Shown one piece after another: positions 49,081-57,318 of a DNA stretch of 64,000 bases (positions within the stretch are counted from its first letter, which is position 1; every line of letters begins with the position of its first letter). The notes beneath the pieces were generated by a model. It was given only the letters and a program-made list of their open reading frames with translations, made no database searches and was not told where the DNA came from. Source of the stretch: Chryseobacterium oranimense (GTDB taxonomy: Bacteria; Bacteroidota; Bacteroidia; Flavobacteriales; Weeksellaceae). The stretch spans positions 124,001 to 188,000 of the forward strand of contig NZ_CP104203.1 in the NCBI RefSeq assembly GCF_025244725.1, written 5' to 3'. The translations under genes were made by a program, and so were the position numbers.

Positions 49081-49563
49081 TTATTTTACCACTAGGTTAT
49101 TGTTATACTTTCCGATTTTCAAAGCGTCTACAGATTCTTTGATCTTTCTTGCCTGAAGGCCTGAAACATTTCCTGTAAGAGTAAGCTGTCCGTTTACAAC
49201 CTCTACTTTTACAGAAGGGAAATCTTTAACAGCATCCTGAACTTTTTTCTGAACCGCAGGATCTACAGCTGTTGTAGTTTCTACAGGTGCCACCGGAGCT
49301 GCTACAGTAGACATATCCATTACGTCTTTTACTCCACTGATAGCTTTTAATTTTGCGATCATGGCATCTTTAGACTGCTGATCAGCGAAAGTTCCGCTTA
49401 AATGAGCAACTCCGTCTTTTACTTCCACAGAAGCATTGGGATTAGAAGTTACCACAGTTGTAGCCTGAGTCTGAAGATCGGCATCAGAAATTTTCTTTTT
49501 ACAAGAAACCGCTCCAAAAGATATAGCTACAGCTAATGCAGACATTGCGATAGTTTTTTTCAT
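49081..49563 (-). CDS. Double-BON-domain lipoprotein
   Basis: A 160-aa lipoprotein; start at 49563 (MKKTIAMSALAVAISFGA), lipobox AVSC at Cys20. Two BON-like halves follow: ATTVVTSNPNASVEVKDGVAHLSGTF and AVKDFPSVKVEVVNGQLTLTGNV, written across residues 33-58 and 106-130, linked by an Ala/Pro/Val/Thr-rich stretch (VAAPVAPVETTTAVDP). BON domains bind membranes or phospholipid; OsmY-like proteins stabilise the envelope under osmotic stress. First gene of the pair with the SH3b protein. Confidence 0.9.
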   Translation of the reverse strand: MKKTIAMSALAVAISFGAVSCKKKISDADLQTQATTVVTSNPNASVEVKDGVAHLSGTFADQQSKDAMIAKLKAISGVKDVMDMSTVAAPVAPVETTTAVDPAVQKKVQDAVKDFPSVKVEVVNGQLTLTGNVSGLQARKIKESVDALKIGKYNNNLVVK

Positions 49564-49737
49564 AGTTGTATATTTATTAATGTTGTTAATACAATCAAAT
49601 GTAATAATAAAATTTGTACCAAAATAATAAAAACTCAATAAATGTTTCTTAAATTTTTTACAATATTTTCGAAATCAGCGATTTAATTTTAATGTATTAT
49701 AAACTTAATCCAGAGTTAACCGGATTCAGACAAAATC

Positions 49738-49766
49738 TTGTACCAATTGAAAAACTATTATATTTG
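49738..49766 (+). promoter_or_regulatory. Promoter of the symporter gene
   Basis: TTG at 49738-49740, an 18-bp spacer and TATATTTG at 49759-49766, 19 bp before the ATG. Confidence 0.65.
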
Positions 49767-49785
49767 TGGGAATTGAACTATTTAT

Positions 49786-51036
49786 ATGAAAGGACAAAAT
49801 AAACTTTTTATTGCCATTATCGTTGCACTTATCCTTGGAGTAGGAATCGGAGGTATGGTACACGTACAGTATCCTGAGAGTGCAGAACCCTTTTCCAAAA
49901 ACATCAAACTGCTGGGAACGGTTTTCATCAGGCTCGTACAGATGATCATCGCGCCGCTGGTTTTTACAACCCTGGTAGTGGGAATTGCCAAAATGAGCGA
50001 TATCAAAATGATCGGAAGAGTGGGAACGAAAGCAATGTTGTGGTTTATTACAGCTTCCCTGGTTTCCCTTTTTATAGGATTGATGCTGGTGAACTGGCTT
50101 GAGCCGGGGCATGTAACCAAACTGCCGATCCAGGATGCAGCCGCTGCGGAAGATCTTTTAAAAACCAGTAAGAGTTTCTCCCTGGAAGACTTCGTAAAGC
50201 ACATGATTCCTAAAAGTTTATTTGAGGCCTTTGCTACCAATGAAGTACTTCAGATTGTAGTGTTTTCCATCATGTTTGGAGTGGCGCTTGCCAATTTAGG
50301 GGAAGAATATTCAAAACCGGTAGTTAAACTTTTCGATATTATTGCCCATGCCATTCTTAAAATGGTAGGCTATATTATGTGGTTTGCCCCGCTTGGCGTT
50401 TTGGGAGCTATCGCAGCTGTAGTAGCTGTGAACGGTTTTGAAATATTTAAAGTATATGCTATTTATCTGAGAGACTTTTTCTTTGCATTAGGAGTGCTGT
50501 GGCTTGTGCTTCTGCTGGTGGGTTACCTGATTTTAGGAAACCGTCTTTTCGAATTGTTAAAAAGAATCAAGGCGCCATTACTGATCGCGTTCTCTACAAC
50601 AAGCTCAGAGGCTGTTTTCCCGAAACTGGTGGAAGAGCTTGAAAAATTCGGATGTAATAACAGGGTGGTATCTTTCATCCTGCCACTAGGATATTCATTC
50701 AACCTTGACGGAAGTATGATGTACATGACGTTTGCTTCCATCTTTATAGCCCAGATCTACGGAATTGAGATGGAACTCGGTCAGCAAATTACAATGCTTT
50801 TAGTGCTGATGCTTACCTCAAAAGGGATTGCAGGGGTTCCGAGAGCTTCTCTGGTGATCATCGTTGCGACATGTTCCATGTTCGGAATTCCGCCGGAAGG
50901 TATTGCCTTGATCCTGCCAATTGACCACTTCTGCGATATGGGTAGAAGTATGACGAATGTATTAGGAAATGCACTGGCTACTTCAGCCGTTTCCAAGTGG
51001 GAAGGGCAGCTGGAAAATACTCCTCAGGAAGTTTAA
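49786..51036 (+). CDS. Dicarboxylate/amino acid:cation symporter (DAACS, GltP/DctA family)
   Basis: A 416-aa membrane symporter with eight helices and two re-entrant hairpins. Signatures are RLVQMIIAPLVFTTLVVGIAK, TTSSEAVFPKLVEEL (first hairpin, serine-rich), GYSFNLDGSMMYM (the NMDGT-like sodium motif, here NLDGS), LTSKGIAGVPRASLVI (second hairpin) and DHFCDMGRSMTNVLGNALA with the Asp and Asn that bind substrate. The Arg in RSMTNV is as in glutamate/aspartate carriers (DxxxRSxxNV). NLDGS in place of NMDGT may change cation specificity. Confidence 0.93.
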   Translation: MKGQNKLFIAIIVALILGVGIGGMVHVQYPESAEPFSKNIKLLGTVFIRLVQMIIAPLVFTTLVVGIAKMSDIKMIGRVGTKAMLWFITASLVSLFIGLMLVNWLEPGHVTKLPIQDAAAAEDLLKTSKSFSLEDFVKHMIPKSLFEAFATNEVLQIVVFSIMFGVALANLGEEYSKPVVKLFDIIAHAILKMVGYIMWFAPLGVLGAIAAVVAVNGFEIFKVYAIYLRDFFFALGVLWLVLLLVGYLILGNRLFELLKRIKAPLLIAFSTTSSEAVFPKLVEELEKFGCNNRVVSFILPLGYSFNLDGSMMYMTFASIFIAQIYGIEMELGQQITMLLVLMLTSKGIAGVPRASLVIIVATCSMFGIPPEGIALILPIDHFCDMGRSMTNVLGNALATSAVSKWEGQLENTPQEV

Positions 51037-51089
51037 TTACGGATGACAGGGCAGTTATAAGAGAATAAACTGAAAATATAGATGATAAT

Positions 51090-51114
51090 GCTGAGCGGAG
51101 TCGAAGCATCCTGA
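51090..51114 (+). repeat. Dispersed repeat, family 3 relative, copy C
   Basis: GCTGAGCGGAGTCGAAGCAT then CCTGA, matching the core of copies at 27682 and 34991. Confidence 0.6.
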
Positions 51115-51117
51115 TAA

Positions 51118-51152
51118 AAATAACCCCTTTGATATGTTCAAAGGGGTTATTT
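51118..51152. terminator. Bidirectional terminator between the symporter and GH92 genes
   Basis: A 15-bp perfect stem (51118-51132 with 51138-51152) and 5-nt loop between convergent genes. Confidence 0.9.
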
Positions 51153-51171
51153 TATAGCATTAGTCCTTGAA

Positions 51172-53973
51172 CTATTTCACAGAAATCTCATCCACAAAAA
51201 TATGCGCCTCACCGCCGGCACCCTGGTGCCATTCCGGAAGTTTTCCGAAATAATAAGCTTTTACTTTGATATAACGGGCTTCAGTAGGTAGAATTTCTGT
51301 TTCGAAATCCTTGATCTGTACTTTTTCATCTTTGGCATCAATCGTATTGGCGATGCTTTTGAGAAGGATAAAATCTTTACCATTCATGGATGCATAATAT
51401 TCCACTTTTTTAGGCATTAAAATCCATGCTTTGCTGTCCTGAAGATAGGTGGAGGACAGTTTTGTGATCTGCTGGGGTGATTTTAGGTCAATAACGGCCT
51501 CAAAATCCTGTCCCTGGTAACCCTGCCAGTCTCCTTTTCTCCAATTCACATCACCATTGATTCCGTCGATCAATGCCAGTTTTCCATTCGCGGTATATTG
51601 TGGATTTATTTTTGAATGGACGGTAATGTCCCAATAATTGGGCCTTCTGCTGAAATTAGCCATTGTTATAGAACTTTTCTCACCATTTCTTTCTGAATAA
51701 GCGTGAACCTGTATTGTTTTACTGATGGTGAAAGGTCCTTTATAGGCTGTAAAGGTTTTTCTTACATTAGCATCACTGTCACTTAAGGTCATATAATATA
51801 CTTTATCATCCGGATTTAATGGAGTGATCTGAACTTTTGCAGAGAAATCGAAAATCCTGTCGGATGCAATCACCGGTGCAGCAGTCAGTTGAGGATATTT
51901 AAAATCCTTTGCAGTTTTGATATTTTCAAAACCTAATTTCTGAAGTTCAGCTCTGCCGGTATTTTTTGTAATCACTTTTGTAGTGCCGTCTTCCAGGTGA
52001 ATTTTAACCTCATCAAAATAAGGAGTTGTCGTCTGCCATTCCGGAAGTCCGGGAGTTACAGAGTAAATTCCCAGCGAACTTAGAATATACCATGCACTCA
52101 TCTGACCACAGTCTTCGTTTCCAATAAGACCGTCCGGTGTATTTTTATAGAAATGATCAAGAATGTACTTAATTTTGGCATCTGTTTTTTCCGGTTTTCC
52201 CACATAATTGTAAAGATAAGCAATGTGATGGCTGGGTTCATTACCTTGTGCATACTGTCCCATTAGACCTGTAATATCCGCCTGCTCCCGGCCCGTTGTT
52301 TTATCTGGTGCCGTAAAAATAGCATCAATAAACTGTTCAAATTTTTCCTTCCCTCCATGTGCTGCGATCAAACCGGGAATGTCCTGCTGGACGGAATAGG
52401 AATAATGCCACGAATTACCTTCCGTATAATTATTATTTACTTCCCTTGGGTCAAAAGGTTCATACCAGTTTCCGTTCTTTCTGGGCTGCATGAAGCCATT
52501 CTCCGGATTATAAAGGTTCTTCCAGTTTTGTGAACGTTTCATGAAATACTGATAATCTTCTTTTTTGCCTAAAATCTTGGCCATTTGTGCAATACACCAG
52601 TCATCATAAGCATATTCCACTGTTTTGGAAACACTTTCAGGCTCGTCATCCATGCTGATGTAATTATTCTGCTTGTATGCATTTAAACCGAAAATATCCA
52701 GCATGGCAGAATTTTTTGAAGCTTCAAATGCTTTTTCATAATCAAATCCTTTGATTCCTTTGGCCATAGCATCCGCAATTACAGAAACGGAGTGGTAGCC
52801 TATCATACATTCTGTTTCGTTGGATGCAAGTTCCCAGACCGGAAGTTTTCCGCCCTGTTCGTATTGCTTGATGAAGGTATTGATAAAATCAGCGGTTCTT
52901 TTTCTGTCGATCAGCGTCATCAGCGGATGAGCAGCCCTGAAGGTATCCCAAAGTGAGAATACGGAATAATAATCAAAACCGTTTGCTGTATAAAGCTTAT
53001 TGTCCCTGCCTCTGTATCTCCCGTCAACATCCATATTGATGTTCGGCTGGGTAAAAACATGATATAAAGCCGTATAAAAAACAGAAAGCTTATCCTTATC
53101 ATCAGATTTTACTTCGATTTTTGAGAGTTCCTTGTTCCAGTCGGTTTCAGCCTGTTTTCTTACAGATTCAAAATCACCTGATTTTCCTTCTGCAAGCATA
53201 TTTTTTTCCGTTCCTTCATAGCCTGTTGGGGAAATGGCTACTTTTACACTGATCTTTTCTCCTTTTTTGACATCCGATGAGAAGGCCAGAGCCAGTTTTG
53301 TTCCGGTAAAAAGCTTATCCTCCTGCTTTCCGTTAACGTCTTTTTTTGAAATTTTCATCGGTTTTGAAAACTCAATTCTGGCGTAGATATACTGGTTGGC
53401 TGCCCAGGCTTCACTTCTCCGGAAAACCTCAATGGTTTTATCATCAATGATCTTTACTTCGCCTTCCAGCAATCGATCCCTGTGGTTGAGGTCCAGAATA
53501 ATATTTGCTTTACCGGCATTGTTAAAAGTATATTCGTGATAACCCACTCTTTTTGTGGTGGTAAGACGGACGTCAATATTGTTTTTATCTAATTTGACGG
53601 AATAAAATCCGGCGGATGCCTTCTCATTTTTATGCGAAAATTTAGACGAATAATCTTTGCTGTTCAGGCTCACATTTCCCATTGTGGGCATCAGCATAAT
53701 ATCACCGTAATCTGAAACTCCCGTACCATTCAAATGCGTGTGAGAAAAACCGTAGATCACACTATCCGAATAATGGTACCCGCTGCATCCATCCCAGCTG
53801 CCATCTATCCTGGTGTCCGGTGAAAGCTGTACCATTCCGAAAGGAACAATAGCTCCCGGAAACGTATGGCCGTGACCTCCCGTGCCTATGAAAGGGTTTA
53901 CATATTGAGAATAATCCTGAGAATAGATAAGCTGGGCAATGAATAGTGAGAAAACTGCCAGTCTGTTTTTCAT
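51172..53973 (-). CDS. Glycoside hydrolase family 92 alpha-mannosidase
   Basis: A 933-aa exported enzyme: signal peptide MKNRLAVFSLFIAQLIYS, then the GH92 N-terminal beta-sandwich (YVNPFIGTGGHGHTFPGA, YGFSHTHLNGTGVSDYGDI), and an (alpha/alpha)6 catalytic domain with SLWDTFRAAHPLMTLI, GNEPSHHIAYLYNY (the probable general-acid Glu) and GNEDCGQMSAWYILSSLGIY. A C-terminal region adds a chitobiase-like domain (residues about 700-780) and an F5/8-type carbohydrate-binding module. GH92 enzymes remove alpha-linked mannose from yeast mannan or N-glycans in a Ca-dependent way. No SusC/D pair lies beside it. Confidence 0.95.
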   Translation of the reverse strand: MKNRLAVFSLFIAQLIYSQDYSQYVNPFIGTGGHGHTFPGAIVPFGMVQLSPDTRIDGSWDGCSGYHYSDSVIYGFSHTHLNGTGVSDYGDIMLMPTMGNVSLNSKDYSSKFSHKNEKASAGFYSVKLDKNNIDVRLTTTKRVGYHEYTFNNAGKANIILDLNHRDRLLEGEVKIIDDKTIEVFRRSEAWAANQYIYARIEFSKPMKISKKDVNGKQEDKLFTGTKLALAFSSDVKKGEKISVKVAISPTGYEGTEKNMLAEGKSGDFESVRKQAETDWNKELSKIEVKSDDKDKLSVFYTALYHVFTQPNINMDVDGRYRGRDNKLYTANGFDYYSVFSLWDTFRAAHPLMTLIDRKRTADFINTFIKQYEQGGKLPVWELASNETECMIGYHSVSVIADAMAKGIKGFDYEKAFEASKNSAMLDIFGLNAYKQNNYISMDDEPESVSKTVEYAYDDWCIAQMAKILGKKEDYQYFMKRSQNWKNLYNPENGFMQPRKNGNWYEPFDPREVNNNYTEGNSWHYSYSVQQDIPGLIAAHGGKEKFEQFIDAIFTAPDKTTGREQADITGLMGQYAQGNEPSHHIAYLYNYVGKPEKTDAKIKYILDHFYKNTPDGLIGNEDCGQMSAWYILSSLGIYSVTPGLPEWQTTTPYFDEVKIHLEDGTTKVITKNTGRAELQKLGFENIKTAKDFKYPQLTAAPVIASDRIFDFSAKVQITPLNPDDKVYYMTLSDSDANVRKTFTAYKGPFTISKTIQVHAYSERNGEKSSITMANFSRRPNYWDITVHSKINPQYTANGKLALIDGINGDVNWRKGDWQGYQGQDFEAVIDLKSPQQITKLSSTYLQDSKAWILMPKKVEYYASMNGKDFILLKSIANTIDAKDEKVQIKDFETEILPTEARYIKVKAYYFGKLPEWHQGAGGEAHIFVDEISVK

Positions 53974-54074
53974 AACATCAATTTATACCAACGAATATAT
54001 TGAAAAAACTGCAGAGTGATATGTAACAAAAAATGATAAGGATTGTCTTATTAAAAACTATTACTACAAAATAA

Positions 54075-56417
54075 ATGAAGAAAATACTACTTTCGGTGGT
54101 TATGCTGGTGCCTGTACTTGCTTTTTCACAGCGTATAGCAGGAAAAATCACACAATCAGGGAATTCAGGCTCTTATATAGAAATCATAGCAGCTAAAGAT
54201 CAGAAAATACAGTCTGCCATTTCGGATGAAAAGGGAAACTACACGCTTAAGCTTCCTGAAAACGGAACTTATCATATCAGATTAATACAGGACGGAGCGG
54301 AAATATCCACATCGGATATTACGGTAAATGGCGATATGAAACAGGATTTTTCCATTGAGAAAAAACAGGAAAAGCAGATTGAAGGGGTTACGCTGACCGC
54401 CAGAAAGAAGCTGATTGAAAGAAAAGCTGACAGACTGATCTTCAATGTATCCAATTCTGTTGCTTCACAGGGAATGGATGGAGCTGAAGCTTTGGCAACC
54501 ACACCACTGCTTAAAGTAGATGATAATTCAGGAATTTCTATTGCAGGGAAAAGCGGCGTTGCCGTAATGATCAATGAAAGAATGCTGAATCTTTCGGGAA
54601 ATGAACTCGTAGCTTATCTTAAAAATTTGAGATCCGAGAATATTGAAAAAATTGAAGTGATTACTACACCGCCGGCAAAATATGAAGCTCAGGGAAACAG
54701 CGGCCTGATCAATATTGTTTTAAAGAAAAACCAGAATCTGGGATGGAGCGGGAGCCTTACCACAGGGCTTCAGCAACAGACTTACACAGGAACCTCCAAT
54801 AGTGCCACAATCAATTATCAGAATGAAAAACTGCGGGCATCACTGAAGCTGAGACAAAATAAAAGTGAAAAACATGCGTATGAAAATTATACCATCGAAG
54901 GAGCAGAAGGACTAAGAAGTTCTGACAACAGGAGGGATTTCGGAAACGGGCTGGGAGGAGGCTTAAGTGTCGATTATCAGCTTAATCCTAAATCGAATAT
55001 TGGATTTATTTATGAGCAGGGAGTTGGGCATTCCAATATGGATATTACGAATACTTCGGATTATTTTCAGAACGGAAATTATACCAATACCCTGTCTACC
55101 TATGCGGAACACCGTGCTAAGAACCAGCAGCAAACCATAAGTGCCTATTATGATCTAAAATTCGGGAAAAGAGACAATAAACTGAGCATTACCGGAAATT
55201 ATTTTTCCAATATTCCGAAGAGCCTTATCGATTTTACCACAACAGAGAGTTCCGGTGACAGTTTTGTAGTAAGGACACCTTCTACAGTCAATTATAAAAT
55301 TTATTCGGGCCAGGCGGATCTTACATTGCCTTTCCAGTTTGCGAAAACGGAAACGGGAATAAAGTTTACCAATTTTGATAATAATTCAGATATTTCTTAT
55401 CAGAATCTGACCGATGGAAGCTATGTCACAGATCCCGTAAAAAGCAATCTATTTGAATACAACGAGAAAAATTATGCAGCTTATCTGAGCTTTGAAAAAG
55501 ATTTCAATGAAAAATGGTCTGCAAAAGCAGGTATCCGTTATGAATATTCTACAGTGAACGGAAATTCTGTAACTTCAGGTCAGCAGACAGAAAATTCCTA
55601 CGGAAAGTTTTTTCCAACGGCTTATGTGACCTATAAAAGCAATGAGAATAATACATTCAGCTTAAATTATTCAAAAAGGATCGACAGGCCTGGATTCCGG
55701 GCGATTAATCCTTATCGTTGGTACATCAATGTTAACTCGTATTTTACGGGGAATCCTCTGTTAAAACCCTCTATCAATCATAATTTTGAACTGTCCCATG
55801 TTTACAAGGGAAAATTGTCTACTTCAGCCTATTTCCAGAGAACGGTAGTAGCATTTGACCAGTTGGTGAACCTTCAGGGGGAGAATCGTATCAGCACATT
55901 TGAGAATTTTTATAACCAGAACAGTATGGGAGTTACCATCAATTATTCAGATACTTTCTTTAAATTTTGGGAAGCCAATTATGCAGCGGACCTGTCTTAT
56001 ATGGAAACGAAAGTCTTTTCTACCGATGCCGCATCCAGAAAAGGAAGCAGCTATGATTTTAATTTCCAGAACAACCTGTCCCTCAATAAAAGTAAAACAG
56101 TGCAGCTTATCTTCAATTACTGGTTCCGTTTGCCATCCAATTCCGGGAATGTGTATATGGATTTTGCAGGAAATTTTACATCCGGAATTAAGCTGAACCT
56201 CATGGAAAAAAGTCTTCAGATGAATTTGTTTGTTTCCGATATTTTCAAGCAGTCGAGGAGCAGGGGAGAGATCTATTATACGACCGGAACTCATTTTTAT
56301 AACAATTACTACGATGCAAGAAGGCTTACCTTATCTGCAACCTATACTTTTGGAAATAAAAAAGTAAAAGGAACGGACCGTAATGTGAGATTTGATGAGA
56401 AAAACAGGGCCAATTAG
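54075..56417 (+). CDS. TonB-dependent-receptor-like outer membrane beta-barrel protein
   Basis: A 780-aa protein with signal peptide MKKILLSVVMLVPVLAFSQ, an N-terminal carboxypeptidase-regulatory-like domain (residues 20-95, AISDEKGNYTLKLPENGTYH), a plug (GMDGAEALATTPLLKVDD and VAVMINERMLNLSGNELVAY) and a long barrel of the OMP_b-brl_3 type ending in TYTFGNKKVKG. No canonical TonB box was seen. It is divergent from the GH92 gene, so joint uptake of mannosides is possible but unproven. Confidence 0.9.
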   Translation: MKKILLSVVMLVPVLAFSQRIAGKITQSGNSGSYIEIIAAKDQKIQSAISDEKGNYTLKLPENGTYHIRLIQDGAEISTSDITVNGDMKQDFSIEKKQEKQIEGVTLTARKKLIERKADRLIFNVSNSVASQGMDGAEALATTPLLKVDDNSGISIAGKSGVAVMINERMLNLSGNELVAYLKNLRSENIEKIEVITTPPAKYEAQGNSGLINIVLKKNQNLGWSGSLTTGLQQQTYTGTSNSATINYQNEKLRASLKLRQNKSEKHAYENYTIEGAEGLRSSDNRRDFGNGLGGGLSVDYQLNPKSNIGFIYEQGVGHSNMDITNTSDYFQNGNYTNTLSTYAEHRAKNQQQTISAYYDLKFGKRDNKLSITGNYFSNIPKSLIDFTTTESSGDSFVVRTPSTVNYKIYSGQADLTLPFQFAKTETGIKFTNFDNNSDISYQNLTDGSYVTDPVKSNLFEYNEKNYAAYLSFEKDFNEKWSAKAGIRYEYSTVNGNSVTSGQQTENSYGKFFPTAYVTYKSNENNTFSLNYSKRIDRPGFRAINPYRWYINVNSYFTGNPLLKPSINHNFELSHVYKGKLSTSAYFQRTVVAFDQLVNLQGENRISTFENFYNQNSMGVTINYSDTFFKFWEANYAADLSYMETKVFSTDAASRKGSSYDFNFQNNLSLNKSKTVQLIFNYWFRLPSNSGNVYMDFAGNFTSGIKLNLMEKSLQMNLFVSDIFKQSRSRGEIYYTTGTHFYNNYYDARRLTLSATYTFGNKKVKGTDRNVRFDEKNRAN

Positions 56418-56548
56418 AAAAATTTGAAGGAATTATTTTAAATAGAATCGAAGATATTTCTGAACTAAAGTGCTCTTTTTCTGCTCAATTATTTTAAGCT
56501 TAAAAAACTAAAGTGTTTAAAAAGAACTTGTGGTTTAGTTTTTATTGC

Positions 56549-56580
56549 CCACAGATTTCACAGATGTACACAGATAATCA
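56549..56580 (+). repeat. Dispersed 9-bp-period repeat, family 2, copy D
   Basis: CCCACAGATTTCACAGATGT followed by ACACAGATAATC; units CACAGAT repeat at 9-10-bp spacing. Confidence 0.65.
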
Positions 56581-56604
56581 GGATTAAAAAATGACGAATT
56601 TATG

Positions 56605-56668
56605 TTTTGGCTGAAGCCCTGACGGAGGTTTAATATCTATAAAACGGGCTTTAGCCCGTTCCTATTGA
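56605..56668 (-). repeat. Dispersed 64-bp palindromic element, family 1, copy E (inverse)
   Basis: TTTTGGCTGAAGCCCTGA, then AACGGGCTTTAGCCCGTT (56643-56660) and CCTATTGA. Confidence 0.88.
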
Positions 56669-56706
56669 AATGATATGAATTATTCAATCTTTTAATCTTA
56701 AAAATC

Positions 56707-57162
56707 CTATACCTCCCCTTCGAAAAGATCATTCAAATAATTTTGCTGATGCATTTCCGTGAGGTCTGTTCCCAGAAATTTTTTCCATGCTTTGGATTCA
56801 TGGTAAACAATTCCCATTTCCCAGACGCAATAGGTGGGAATGTGGATGTTCTTTCTGTCCCAGACCTCAAATGTTCCGGAGCCGTCATAATAAACGCTTT
56901 CCCATAACTCGTTTTCGCTTCTCCAGGTGCAGACTAACAGAAGATAATTTTCGCCGCATCTGTGCATGATGACAAATCCGAGGTCATCCTTATCCTGGAA
57001 ATTTTCATCAGCATTTTCAATACAGGCTTTGGCATTGATGATATCCTGAGGGAAAATAACAGCCGGATCTTCTGCCAGATTATACCATTTGAACCTGGTT
57101 CTGCCAAGAGTGAAAATATCTTTGGGGGTTGCAAATTTAGAGGGGTACTTAGTTGTGCTCAT
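56707..57162 (-). CDS. Uncharacterised conserved cytoplasmic protein
   Basis: A 151-aa protein with no signal peptide or membrane helix, moderately acidic, rich in Trp and aromatic residues (FKWYNLAED, CTWRSENELWESVYYDG, YCVWEMGIVYHESKAW). Two cysteines in HRCGENYLLLVCTW and one in YCVWEM could pair. I do not recognise a family. The GENYLLLVCTWRSENELWES segment looks like a beta hairpin with a helix. It is convergent to the TonB-like gene and divergent from mrp. Confidence 0.75.
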   Translation of the reverse strand: MSTTKYPSKFATPKDIFTLGRTRFKWYNLAEDPAVIFPQDIINAKACIENADENFQDKDDLGFVIMHRCGENYLLLVCTWRSENELWESVYYDGSGTFEVWDRKNIHIPTYCVWEMGIVYHESKAWKKFLGTDLTEMHQQNYLNDLFEGEV

Positions 57163-57292
57163 AGATTCTGTTTTATCAAAGTGAAAAGATATGATAAGGA
57201 GGAAGATAAGAAATGGATGGGCTTATTTTTGTCATCTTATTTATCACATCAGGTTATAGATTTTATTGATTCTAAATTATCGAAAAAATCCG

Positions 57293-57300
57293 TAAATTTG
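57293..57300 (+). promoter_or_regulatory. Promoter -7 box of mrp (TAAATTTG)
   Basis: TAAATTTG, 18 bp before the ATG at 57319. Confidence 0.6.
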
Positions 57301-57318
57301 TGAACAATTTATATTTAT

